From assembly GCA_025677825.1 (NCBI GenBank), contig JAIXMO010000010.1:558001-622000 (forward strand): a DNA stretch of 64,000 nucleotides, given 5' to 3'. This DNA comes from Helicostylum pulchrum (lineage: Eukaryota; Mucoromycota; Mucoromycetes; Mucorales; Mucoraceae). The first letter of the stretch is position 1; each line of letters opens with the position of its first letter. The notes under the pieces were generated by a model that did no database searches, was not told where the DNA came from, and worked only from the letters and a program-made list of their open reading frames with translations. Below, piece by piece: positions 24,852 to 35,633 of this stretch. Both the position numbers and the translations under genes were made by a program.

Positions 24852-25424
24852 ATGGCCAAAATACCAAAAGAGCTCTACTACCTCGGTAGGAAAAATAAAT
24901 GAACTGTAGACTTCTAATGTATGAACCGCTAATATCCTATTTTCTTCTTATACCTAGACCAATGCTTCTCTGTAAAGTCTCTCTGTAAATATCAACTAAA
25001 GTCGATTTTAAATACACATAAAATCGTATTTTGCTCCAAGAATACTCGTATCAATCTTATCGACTTATTCAAGGCGCATATCGAACCTCATCGAGAAGAA
25101 ATCTTGCTTGACTTTGAAAAGAAGCAAGCTGAAGGGTGCAATAAAGAATACGTTCGAGGTCGTCGCAGTAACCGTAAATATATTTATAGTTGTACCAAGA
25201 AGTCTAAAGCAGTAGTGGAAAGAACACGCCTTGCTATAAAAAGAGACCTGAATGCAGATGGTTTTAAAATCCCCGCCGCGAAGACTCCCAAGTCCAAATT
25301 CGGCTTGTTCTCTTCCATTAAAGCTGAGGATTTCTTTGACGACGACTGCGCATTAAATCCATTATCAATACAGAGATTGTCTTGTCTTGATAATGGATTT
25401 AGCATCGAAGAGTTTTCTTTATAG
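24852..25424 (+). CDS. Small protein with HeH/SAP-like N-terminal domain
   Basis: Two exons, 24852-24885 and 24958-25424, give 166 residues. Residues 10-55 (CKYQLKSILNTHKIVFCSKN then TRINLIDLFKAHIEPHREEI) match the helix-extended-loop-helix pattern at the N-terminus of Heh1/Src1 (MAN1-family) inner nuclear membrane proteins and related SAP folds, which bind DNA. Full Src1-type proteins are longer, with two membrane segments and a C-terminal winged helix. None of that is here, and the rest of the chain is basic then acidic with no hydrophobic helix. It may be a truncated paralogue or a separate soluble DNA-binding protein. The first exon is short and inferred from phase (LYYLD join). A perfect 15-bp inverted repeat lies near the 3' end. 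Confidence 0.65.
25354..25401. repeat. Perfect 15-bp inverted repeat (hairpin) inside the HeH coding sequence
   Basis: The arm TAAATCCATTATCAA at 25354-25368 is followed after 18 bases by its exact reverse complement at 25387-25401. It lies in the coding exon about 20-70 bases before the stop codon and could fold in the mRNA. Confidence 0.95.
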
Positions 25425-25499
25425 AAATAAACAATTTTTTTATAACTGATAATATATAAGAAGATGAACGATGTATGTCCAACCTGTATTTGGTATATT

Positions 25500-26185
25500 T
25501 TATATTTTAGAATCTATTTCCTTGTTCGTGATCAATCGTCTGACATAAGGTATCAGTAAAAACTGGCCTAATCCAATAACAATAACAATTGCAATTGTAA
25601 TTTTGTAAACCTGATAAAATAAAACACTAAGGTACAAATTCTCTAAAACTGTGATATAGTGTCGTGTCAATAACGAATCAATTAGATTTGTATGTAAAAA
25701 AAAAAAAAGTACTTACCGAGATCGAAGGTTATAGGCTGTAATTCCATCCCTTGGACATAAGATACGCCAGTATATATGGCAGACACGTCCAGAATATAAG
25801 ATAAGGTACCGTCGCTCGATCGGCAAGCATGAAGAATTTTTAATTGGAAGTCGGCAGGAGTCTGTAAAATAAAAAGTTAGGACTAAAACACAACGGAAAA
25901 AAAAACGAGCTTTACTATTGCAGGGTAAGATATTCTAACTTCATAGTTAGAACCGTCCTTTAAGTCATTGAGATGATACCAATGAGGCGAACCTTTAATA
26001 TTTTCAGAATAAGGAATCAGACTTTGTTGAATCTTGGTATAAGGTGGTGTTAAAGAAGGCGCGTTTGAGTTTCCATTACACGCAGACTTTGCGGTAGCTG
26101 ATCTAGCTTCTAATATCAGTTTCTCTGTGTTAGCGAAACTAGTAGAAATAAACACTGCTAATAAAATAAAAAGTAGGCTTTTCAT
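25500..26185 (-). CDS. Type I membrane protein of unknown function (signal peptide, luminal domain, one TM)
   Basis: Exons 25916-26185, 25717-25861 and 25500-25648 give 187 residues. Residues 1-20 (MKSLLFILLAVFISTSFANT) are a typical signal peptide. The middle is probably beta-rich (YHLNDLKDGSNYEVRISYPA, then LSYILDVSAIYTGVSYVQGM). Near the C-terminus TIAIVIVIGLGQFLLIPYV is a transmembrane helix followed by RRL, so the short tail would face the cytosol. The last acceptor was chosen at 25649-25651. The acceptor nearer the TM exon breaks the frame, whereas this one keeps an open frame through VLENLYLSVLFYQVYKI. I do not recognise the family; an ER protein is likely. Its start lies 172 bp from that of TCF25, head to head. 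Confidence 0.75.
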
Positions 26186-26357
26186 ATTCGTTGCGAAATA
26201 AAAGAGAGGAAAGTACAAACGAAGACGGGCTTTCAGTTGTACTTTTTGGAATAGTTTCTTGTCCAATAAAATACAATTAAAAACACAACTAAATCACCAA
26301 ACTGCGGTGCGTACAAATTTTTTCTTTTTTTTTCTTTCAGTAAAAACGCACGAAAAA
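26186..26357. promoter_or_regulatory. Short bidirectional promoter, type I membrane protein / TCF25
   Basis: Only 172 bp separate the two divergent start codons, so both core promoters must overlap or abut. A T-rich tract leads into the TCF25 ATG. No defined element is assigned. Confidence 0.5.
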
Positions 26358-28731
26358 ATGTCCTCGAGAGCCTTGAGAAAACTTCGAAACGAACAAGTAC
26401 CTGATATTTTAAAGAAGGTTGAGAGCGAAGAAGACGAGGAAGAGGAGGAAGAATATGTCCAAAAGAAACCATTTAACCCTTTCGCTTTGGTAAATTGGAA
26501 AACCCTGTCGCTTGAGCTTTCATTAATTTTTTTTTTTTTTTCGTATAGTTGAATGGCGACGATGACGAGGAAGAAGAAGAGGAAGAGGAAGAGGAACAAG
26601 AAAAAGAAGAAAAAATTCCTGAACCTGTTATCGAAAAACCCGTAGTAGAAAAGGTATGTCGTGTAGAGTTTTTGTTTTTGTTTTTGTGCTTATTCTCTTG
26701 TTTTAGGCCTCTTCCAAGAAGAGCAAGAATAAGAAAAAGAACAAGAAGAACAATAAATCAGATACGTCTTCCAAGAAAAAGGATGAAGAAGATATCAGTA
26801 TGAGAGAGTTAGATAAAGTTATCAAGGAAATCAATAAAAAGTAAGTGTATCTTATTTCGCATTAGTGCCAAAAAAAAAAAAAAAGACTTATTTTTCTTTT
26901 TACGTACAGAGCACCAAAAGGCAACAAGAATAACAAGAATCTTAATACAGAAGAACGTCGTCAATTGTTATCTGTCAATTATAGATTTTTAGATGCAGAG
27001 GCAGAGATGAAAAGATTATTTGGATCACACGTTGTTAATAGTGAAAACCGTGCTTCGCAAGGTCGCATTATTAAGAAATCTAAATTTGCTTCTCCCAAAA
27101 GTGATTGGGCCCCTTACAAGAGAAATGGTTTATCAATGGAAAATGTAGAGACGATAGATGGTATTACATATTATGCTTTCCGTCATTCAGAACAATACCA
27201 AGATGTCCAGTTAGAGTTCTTGAACGCTATTGCTACTCATAATCCTGAAGCACTTTTATTCTTAACCAGAAGATATCCTTACCATGTTGACAGTTTACTT
27301 CAACTTTCTGAAATCGCTAAACAAAGTGGTGATTGGACTGCCGCTGGTGATTTTATTGAACGTGCATTATACGCTTGTGAAAGAGCTCTTCATCCTCAAT
27401 TTTCACTTAGTACAGGTACCGCTAGATTATCCTATACAAAGTCTGAAAATAGATCTTTCTTTTTGGCTATCTTCCGCCAAATTCAATTCTTAACTCGTCG
27501 TGGTTGTTGGAAGACTGCATCCGAATTTAACAAGCTATTGTTCAGTCTTGATCCTACTTCTGATCCTCTTGGTGCACTCTTGTCCTTGGATTACCATGCT
27601 CTTTCTGCTAAGGAATATGAATATGTATTAAAGATGCATAATGAGTGGAAAACTGACGGAAAGCTCTATCCTGTTGATTTAAATAATATGCCTAATTTTG
27701 CCTACTCAGCTGCTTATGCTAAATTCAAATTATCAGAAAAGAACAAAACTAGCCAAGAAGAAAGTGGAAAGATGATTCAAGAAGCCATCAAAAAATATCC
27801 TCTTGTTTATTGTCGATTACTCGAAAAGCTTGGTGAATCCGAACCCCCTCAAACCGTCCCATTAACTCAGTACATTCCTAATGAATACATGGATATTATG
27901 CAATTGTCTTATATTGAACGTACACATGAAATGTGGAAAGAACCCGAAGTTCTTGAATGGCTCAAGACCAATGCTGACTTATGTTTGGATTATGCTATTC
28001 AACATCCCAACACTATTCAACAAAAGTTATTGTGTGAACAAAAGAATGATATTCCTCTTAGTGTTTGTAGATATATTGTGTTGATTGATATCCAGAAATT
28101 GATGTCTTATTTACCAGCAAGAATTACTAGTCAAAGTTATCAAATGTACGATCCGTTACCTCCTGCCGATTCCACCACCATGTATGATATCAATGACCGT
28201 ATGCGTACTCGAGGTATTACAGACGCTGCACAACAGGACGTTGGAGGTTTGATAAATATGCTGCAAAACGTATTAGGACGCGTACCCGCTGATAATCAAG
28301 CCCAGGTTAGACAAATGATGACTCAATTAGAAAATATACGTCAAGAAAGAGCTGGACAACTGCCTGGTGCTTTCCCAGGTGCTGAAAATGATTATGCAGA
28401 ACATGAAGATGATTTACGAGCACAATTAGATGATTTACGAGATTCAATTGCCGGTAACCTTATTCCCGAAGCTGAAAGAGAAGAGGAGGAGGAGGAGGAG
28501 GAGGAGGAGGAAGAAGAAGAATACGATGAAAGGTAAGAGGAGCTGTGATAATTTTAAAGAATGAATAGATACACTTACTTTTTTTTTTTTCGTGTATATA
28601 GATTATTTGACAATGGAATGACTGCTGAAGAAATGATGGAAATTGCAAATGCTGTTGGTGAAGAAGATTTAGAATTACAAAGAGCATTAGCCGAAACATT
28701 TGAAAGAAACAATAACAATAATAATCAATAA
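26358..28731 (+). CDS. TCF25 / Rqc1 family, ribosome quality control subunit
   Basis: A homologue of human TCF25 and yeast Rqc1, which act with Ltn1 and Rqc2 on stalled 60S ribosomes to extract nascent chains. Exons 26358-26489, 26549-26653, 26707-26840, 26910-28532 and 28602-28731 give 707 residues. The start MSSRALRKLRNE is a family hallmark. Residues 20-80 are Glu/Asp-rich, and residues 80-130 are Lys/Asn-rich. From about 140 the conserved helical region has NYRFLDAEAEMKRLFGSHVV, THNPEALLFLTRRYPYHVDS, and the LQLSEIAKQSGDWTAAGDFI segment. Near the C-terminus a pure GAG-type tract encodes about 14 acidic residues. Its stop is 46 bp from the converging RCHY1-like gene. The function is by family. 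Confidence 0.93.
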
Positions 28732-28777
28732 ACAGTTTATAATATTTCCTTTTTATCTTATTTTTGTTTATTTTTTT

Positions 28778-30410
28778 TTATCCTTCATTAGATTCTGTTC
28801 CATTATTTCTTCCTCTGGAAGAAGTACTTGAAGCAGAAGATGGCGGAGGATTTCTAATATATCCAACGCCTAAGAAAGAGGAAGGCATAGGTGAATTACC
28901 TGCAGCACTGCCAGCTTGAGGTTGCATAACATGTTCTGGATCAGAATTAGAAGATAAGCCAAGTGACCCAGTACCTGTCTCTATTTCGGTTGCAGAAGCA
29001 ATTGGTGCACTTGAAGAAGAATCAGAGGCTGTAGCTATTGCTTCCTTTTGCTCGCCATCCTTATTTTGTGCAGTTTCCTCTGTATTTTCTGTTTTCAAAA
29101 CGGTAGTGTTAAAACTTCCACAGTGTTTACATTTGTGATAAAAGAAATGATATTTTGCTGGTGTCTTTTTTTCGCAATCATTACAAAAAATATGTGAAAT
29201 ATATTTCTCGTATTCTGTAGGCATTGGTTGGCGTTCTAAATCCTTATCCAGACGTTTAAAATATTCAGACATATCACCCAATGATTTAAGGCATGTAGGA
29301 CATTGATATGAAGTTTGAATGTAATCAGTATAGCAATGTTTATGGATACAATGCCCGCAAGGCTATAGGTAAAACTATGTTGGTTAAAGATACTAATGAC
29401 ATAAATAATATTTCCTTACCATAAAGATAACAGTAGCAGTACTAGTGAACATATATTCTCCACAAATAGGGCAATCGCTCTCCAGGTTTCTTTCAATACA
29501 TTTATGCTTTTTCATAGAGATATTCAAACAAATATTACATTTTTTACAGTGGAAGAAATCCTCGCCTAAACCTTTACCTTGTCTACAAATACCACAATCT
29601 TCACAATGATAAATTGACTTTTTAGGGTCATCGTCCCAGAGCTTACACTTATCACAATAATAGCGAGCGAGTTCTTCATTACATTCTTGACACGATTTTG
29701 CTGCAGGTTGAAGAGTTAAACAAAGCATACATAACATATTTTTCGTCTCATTTCTTATAAATAATTCAGTTACTAAAATAAAAATAAAAATTGTGCATAG
29801 TTGATTTATCATTTATTTACCTCACGATAGTATGATCTTCAACATCATCATGACAAAAACGACATGTAACGATCTTCTGGCAACAATTGGCTTGTAATTT
29901 ACACTTACGTTGGTAATGCTTACAGCCAAGAATATTTTTTTCTTCGTTCTATATAATCATTTAAAAACTACGTTAAAAAAACAGAAACAAATGCTTACAT
30001 TGAATGACAGGGAATGGCCATTATCTACAGGATCTTTACCAGCACTATTAGTTGTTTGAGGCAATGTAGTGCCATGAGACATCAGATACTAGTAAGTGTT
30101 TTTACATATATCTTAGTTTTCCAACTTATTATTAGCTTTTTTATCTTGAAGGACAAACCTGGATTTGTTTAGCCTTTTCTCTAGGACTTAAATCAACGTT
30201 TTGTTGAATAGTTTTAATCTTCTTTCGAAGTTCTGCCTCGTTAAGTGTCTTTTGTTCAGCACTTTTACGTCGAGCAGGCGTAGAAGAAAGGCCTTCAGAA
30301 GGTTGTTCTTCTGCATCTTGCCAGTCCTCTTCGTCTTCTTCGTGAACGTTTTCAACGTCGTAATCAATCTCACCATCCGAAGGAATGTTATTATCTTGAG
30401 GTTGACTCAT
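28778..30410 (-). CDS. RCHY1/Pirh2-type CHY zinc-finger RING ubiquitin ligase
   Basis: A predicted RING E3 ubiquitin ligase. Exons 30159-30410, 29999-30088, 29821-29948, 29420-29753 and 28778-29362 give 462 residues. The order is an acidic N-terminus (residues 1-85), then a CHY finger (LGCKHYQRKCKLQANCC, TCRFCHDD), a CTCHY finger (CMLCLTLQPAAKSCQECNEE to FHCKKCNICLNI), a RING-H2 (CPICGEYMFTSTATVIFMPC, GHCIHKHCY, CPTC), and a C-terminal zinc ribbon (FCNDCEKKTPAKYHFFYHKC then KHCG). The last 100 residues are Ser/Thr-rich. The fourth-exon acceptor is the AAG before AAATGAG, because the TAG further upstream gives a stop. Animal Pirh2 targets p53 and fungal relatives are little studied, so the substrate is unknown. 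Confidence 0.93.
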
Positions 30411-31220
30411 TTTATTTTGGACAAAAGAGAAATATTTTTATTAAAATTATTGTTTATTTATCATCACTTTTAAACAACACCCCCTATTCTTCCCAACTTA
30501 TTTATTTATTTTTCATTTTCATTAAGTATAAAAAAAAGGAAGGCTAGCAATCAAGACCATTCTTCCAGCCAACAGTCAAGAGCTTTAACGAAACGATCCA
30601 ATTAAATTTAACTCTTTCCATCACTTCAAACCCTTCATATCGATACTAGTCAACTTATTAAATCCTTCAAAAAGAGAAACCAAGAAAACTACAAGAAATC
30701 AAAATATACAAAGTAGGTATATTCTAACCGCCCATAATCAAAACAGCTTCCCCCAATTCAGATATTCAAGCATCCGTCATACCAATACTTCATAGAAAGA
30801 AGAAACTTCCAAAAGAAAAATCATAATCAAACCATTTCACTCAAGATAGTCAGCCAAGGAAGGTTAGTCCAGGCCATGCCTCTGGTTTTCCAAAAATTAA
30901 GTAAAATAAATTGTTTTGCAAAAGGTTTTACCCAACTGCCTATATTATCCTTACTCATTAATTTGAGGCAAGGGTTTAAGCGGACTGCGAAGTGAGTTAT
31001 GGTCTATATATTTAGTGCGACTAACACATCAAGTTGTGGTATACTTGTCGACATTTATTATCAATAAGTGAGCTCTTAAAATAAAACATAAAAAACTTGT
31101 GTATCGCTTGAAGTAACATTTTAAGTTAAACCATTTATAGTTTTCGTAGATAAGCGAATAATACATCCTTAATTTTTATAAGATAAACATTAGACATCGT
31201 GAAAGTATATATATCCTGAA
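30411..31220. other. Gene-poor, C-rich/G-poor stretch upstream of the RCHY1-like gene
   Basis: No coding exon is supported. From 30541 to 30840 I count about 28 G against about 72 C on the plus strand, a strong asymmetry. The first 100 bp hold the promoter of the minus-strand gene. A stable transcript or an old insertion could explain the skew, but the sequence alone does not say which. Confidence 0.4.
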
Positions 31221-31545
31221 ATGAAAGGCTTTTATCTTATCGTGGATAATGCTCCAATTTCATTCATCAAGTGAAATATATCTTCCTCCGTACTCCCCAG
31301 AATCGAATCTAATTGAGCAACTCTGGCCTGTAGTCAAGCATAAAGTAAAACGAATTCAATTTATGCGGTTTCAAACGCTTGCACAAAGAATAACTAAAGC
31401 ATGTAATCATATCCCTTTATCTCACCTTATCTCACCTTATCAAAATCGAAAAAAAAAATGCTTTTTAATTTTTTTATCAAAAATGTATTCAAAACAACTA
31501 TTTTGTATTAAAAAAATAAAAACCAATATTTATTATAACTGCTGA
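31221..31545 (+). pseudogene. Relic of a DDE (IS630/Tc1-mariner-like) transposase, C-terminal part
   Basis: The frame beginning at 31221 reads MKGFYLIVDNAPI, the conserved second catalytic Asp region (xxDNAPIH). It then breaks, and another frame continues with YLPPYSPESNLIEQLWPVVK, where IEQLW is the third acidic catalytic motif. KHKVKRIQFMRFQTLAQRIT and ACNHIPLSHL follow, matching the usual C-terminal helix pattern of these transposases. Between the two motifs about 15-20 residues and one frame are lost, and the first catalytic Asp and DNA-binding N-terminus are absent. Only the last quarter survives. Directly after it lies a 59-bp block shared with 59183-59242 that may be a transposon end. 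Confidence 0.8.
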
Positions 31546-31550
31546 TTTTG

Positions 31551-31609
31551 GCAGTGATTTCTTATGTGAGCGATTATTTAACTACCGCATCTCATTGAGC
31601 TTTTTTCTT
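31551..31609 (+). repeat. Transposon-end-like block, copy A
   Basis: It begins GCAGTGATTTCTTATGTGAG, continues through GAGCGATT and ATCTCATTGAGC, and ends in TTTTTTCTT. It aligns with 59183-59242 at roughly 80% identity by eye with one gap, and it sits right behind the transposase relic. This suggests the terminal sequence of that element family. Confidence 0.7.
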
Positions 31610-33272
31610 CACTGGGTTTCTTCCAGATTTCGACCACAAGTTATATATATACTGGCGCCACTTACAAGTACAATATCTATATATAGAGGTCGATAACCAT
31701 CGTGTATTTTTTGATGATCGAAGTGTGAAGTAACATTATCCGCGCAAAAAAAGGCCTTGTCGCTATTTTAACAAAGACATATATATCCTCATATTAATTA
31801 TATACAGAATTAATTGACTATTACAGCACATAACTTCTTCCATAATATATTGCCACATTGGTCGAAGCTAACAATAGAAGTACCCCCACCCCCATTTTTC
31901 TTCTAAGGATTTAACATTATATTTCAGCTCAGTTTTCTTTAGTATATCTCTTTACACCCCCAATAATGTTATACGACGAACTTGTATTTAACCCGACTAA
32001 ACAAGTTCCCCGACACTAACCTCCGGCAATAAAGTTTATTTATAAATCCAAGTCCCCCAATGAGTACCATAAACGTTTCTTGCATCAAGAACCAAGATAA
32101 TTTTCATAAAATGCGAGAATAATAATTGTTACATCAATTACATTTTAACGAATTAACCAACGCAGTAACAGCGTATCTCTCACAAGTATTATTCCTTCTA
32201 TTAGTATACAACATCATCTATTCCCATACAAACGTAAATATAATTAGATTAGATGCCATATTAACGCAATAAATTAAGCGCATTCATTTTTCTTTAAACG
32301 CTGTAATGAAACAGAGCCACGGTATATAAATTAATACAGTAAAAAATTGACACACCACTTGCATAAAAAAAATTATCTGCCTGCATTAATAAAAACCCCT
32401 TAGAAAGCATATCACTCTCATTTCCTTTGAAATCGAAATCTTCAGTCCGTTTTTACGATTTCTCGAAAAAAATATTTGCAGGCTCTGCAACTTCCCCCCA
32501 TCTTCCGTACATACAACCGGTAAGTTCTTTTTATCGGTTTTTAATCGGTTTTTTTCGATTTGAAAGTTTACAAGCGTACTAGCACCCCCCTCAGTTAGTG
32601 TTATGGTCACTCAATTACATTGATATCTAGAAAAATCTACAATATTACCGATCTTTGGTCATGTAAACTAGACATAAAGCTAGTATGTGCCAGATCTTTT
32701 TTTTTTTATCTCGAGCATATTGTTAGAATTCACATCTACATTGCTTAAAAAATATATTAGACAATTTTTTCTTATTAATAGAAATAGCCTGTACATTCAA
32801 AAGTATTTAATTACTATACGGTATATATCGATATACAAAACCGATATGGCGGGTGCTTATCTCCCCCACAATCATTTTTTCAAAGATCTCCAAATGTCAT
32901 TCTAGATACGTATTTATCACCATGCAGGAGTTATTTTTTTTTATTATCATCAAGAAAAGCAAAACTTTCATATTAAATAACCATCGATACAGCAATACGA
33001 ACCAGACAAAAACTACATGTTGTAACAGTGGAGAGTCAGGCCTATTCGACCATATAACTCTCGTCTATAGCAACTTATAAGCACTATCAGATGAATCAGA
33101 CATAAAATCGGATATAAAATAAAGTAAAGTACGTGCAAGAATTCGATGGGGGAGGTGGGGGGGGGGGAATACAAATTTATATAAAAAGGCTTGCTTTTTT
33201 TAAAAAAGTAAATAAATTTCTACATAACATAATAATTTAGAGTTTTATTTTTATTTTTTTCTGACGGTATTA
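31610..33272. other. Gene-poor region upstream of the Sec7-PH gene
   Basis: About 1.66 kb with no supportable gene. Much of 31840-32600 is again richer in C than G on the plus strand. A G-rich tract at 33148-33167, ending in 11 consecutive G, lies about 105-125 bp before the ATG at 33273 and may sit in the promoter or leader of the Sec7-PH gene. Confidence 0.45.
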
Positions 33273-35245
33273 ATGAACTCTTCAACTTCCTGTTCTTATA
33301 TCTCTTCAAAAATGACTGAATCTAGTTCATTCTTTAAAAAAATTGTAACAAATAATAAGTCATCAATAAAATTAACACCATCTCAAAAAGAAGCTGCACT
33401 TCCGTTTGTGACATCAGAACATACCAAAGAAAAATCAAAGGTAATGATCAGGGTAAATAAAGTAGATCATTATGTGACTAAAACTTTATTCTATTACAGA
33501 CTTTAAGCCGTCTCTTCAAAAAAATTGCAGCTAAATCATCTACCACATTCAACAACCAAAAGACTCAATATAACCTTACATTTATTCCCATCGTTAAAAA
33601 AAATGAAACTATCTCTACAACTCAAACTGAAGTAGCCGAAATTGTCTGGTACGATAACCAAACCATATCTACTACTACGTCTACCACTATCGAAAACTCC
33701 ACCATTGAAACTGCCCAACGTATTTACGACCAAGACACTACAGTTTACAACAGCTTAGATAAAGTTGTTGAGTGGATTGGTAACGGTGAAAAGTCTAGTA
33801 ACGCTATCCTTCAATCATATATGTCACTTTTTGATTTCCAAAACTTGAAACTTGAACAAGCTTTCCGTACTTTATGCTCCAAACTTTACCTTAAAGGTGA
33901 AACTCAACAAATCGATCGCGTCTTGTTTCAATTCTCTACTCGTTATTTCCAATGTAACCCTCAAAGTATATTCGGCTCAGTTGATGTAGTGCACGCTATT
34001 GTATATTCTCTCTTGCTTTTAAATACTGATCTTCATGTCGCACAAGGCGATTACAAGAAGATGAGCCAATCCGCTTTTGTTAAAAATACTATCAACACAA
34101 TTTCCCATAATACTCCTGCAGATTTCAGCTGCAGTCCTTTCGTTCAATCATTTGATTGTACTCCCCTTCAACGTGTACCTAGCAATACCAGTGATCTTTC
34201 CACTCGGTCATCGTCCTATACACGATCTTTTGATTCTGGCGTCCCTCGTAATTTTTCTTTTATTTTTTCTGAATCCAAGCCTTGGGAAATGCAGATCAAG
34301 AGTATGCTTAAACAAATGTACTCTCAAGTTCGCCATAGTCAAATCACCGACCCTTCTACCCTTTTAGATCCTTTATCTAGAAACAGCAGCCGCGTCGGTG
34401 CTTTCAAACGTAATGTTGAATCTATTATCAAGAAAAAGTCTTTTTGTGATGAAGACGACAAGACTATCAAATCCGAAAGATCCTCAATCTCTTCTCAAAA
34501 AAAGGAAGCTGTTACTTACACCACTGGAACTCCCTACTATAAAGAAGGATCTGTTGTTATTAAACATCTTTTGAAATCTAAAGATTTAAAAGCCAATCGT
34601 CGCGACTGGAAGGAGTGTTACGTAGTCATTGAACGTAGTCAGCTTAATATTTACAAGCGTAACATTTCCAACGATGATAGCTTCGCTCAACTCATTGAAT
34701 CTATTGATCTTAAACATACACTAGCTCATGTTCTTCCTTCTGGTTATAGTCGTCAGCGCCAACACGCTTTTACTCTTCAACAATCTAATGGAGTTGTTCA
34801 TGTATTTCAAACTGAAAGTGCCCAGCAAGTTGAAGAGTGGGTATCTACGTGTAACTATTGGGCTGCTCGTGAAAGTAAAGAGCCTTTAGTTGGAGGAATT
34901 AGTTCTATGGAATACGGATGGGGTAATTGTTTAGATAATACATCCTCTGCTACTATCCATGAATGGAACTCTCCTTCTTCTCCCATCATTGGCAGTATCT
35001 TGGAAGAATCTACTCAACTTGAGGTTTTCCACAAGCATATTAATGAGTTGACTTCTCAATTAGATCAACATCGTGATATCAAGTCTAGAATGGAGTCTCA
35101 TTTTACTGGATCTAAATTCAGTACCAGAGCAATGACCAACTGGAAAAACAAGTTCCATTATCTCTTGAGTGAAATCATCAAGTACCAAAATTATTGCATT
35201 TCTATCGAAAAATCCCTTTCTTTACACGCCAGTATCATGGCTTAA
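33273..35245 (+). CDS. EFA6/PSD-like Arf guanine nucleotide exchange factor (Sec7 + PH)
   Basis: A predicted exchange factor for Arf6-class GTPases at the plasma membrane. Exons 33273-33440 and 33500-35245 give 637 residues. Residues 1-155 are mostly disordered. The Sec7 domain covers about 160-280: LFDFQNLKLEQAFRTLCSKL, then LYLKGETQQIDRVLFQFSTR, whose GET contains the catalytic glutamate finger, RYFQCNPQSIFG, and YSLLLLNTDLH, the Arf-binding groove. The wording is that of the EFA6/PSD branch rather than BIG/GBF. A PH domain follows at about 425-550 (SVVIKHLLKSKDLKANRRDW, HAFTLQQSNGVVHVFQTESA), then a C-terminal coiled coil, again the EFA6 order. ATG 33273 is chosen since its exon splices in phase. 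An unspliced internal start (33821) would remove part of the Sec7 N-terminus. Confidence 0.9.
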
Positions 35246-35633
35246 TTTGTATATCCTGTATCTGTATATTTCTATATTTGTATAATAAAAAAAATTCTCT
35301 ATGTATCATAAATATCCTCTTTATTGGTGTATTGTTGCTAATAATACTTTGTCAGTAAACGAAAAGATATCGGCTAACCTCTCTACACAGCTCAAATCCT
35401 TAAAAACGGGCAGATATACTTAGGTGGAAATGAAAATGAAAATGAGAAAATAGGAGAGATTGACATGTAAATAAACAAAAACAATAAGCCCAAATAAACA
35501 TTACAACTGCATAATAATAGACAAGCATAACATACATTTGTTTCACAAACAATTTATTTTGGTTAAATGTTTTTATTGATTAATAAATATAATTTGGATA
35601 TGGAGAGTATGAATTGAGTAGACATGTTAAATA
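35246..35633. terminator. Convergent 3' region, Sec7-PH and P450 fusion
   Basis: 388 bp between converging stops, AT-rich. AATAAA-like sites occur near 35283 (plus strand, tataataaaa) and, on the minus strand, near 35520-35585. No gene. Confidence 0.4.
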
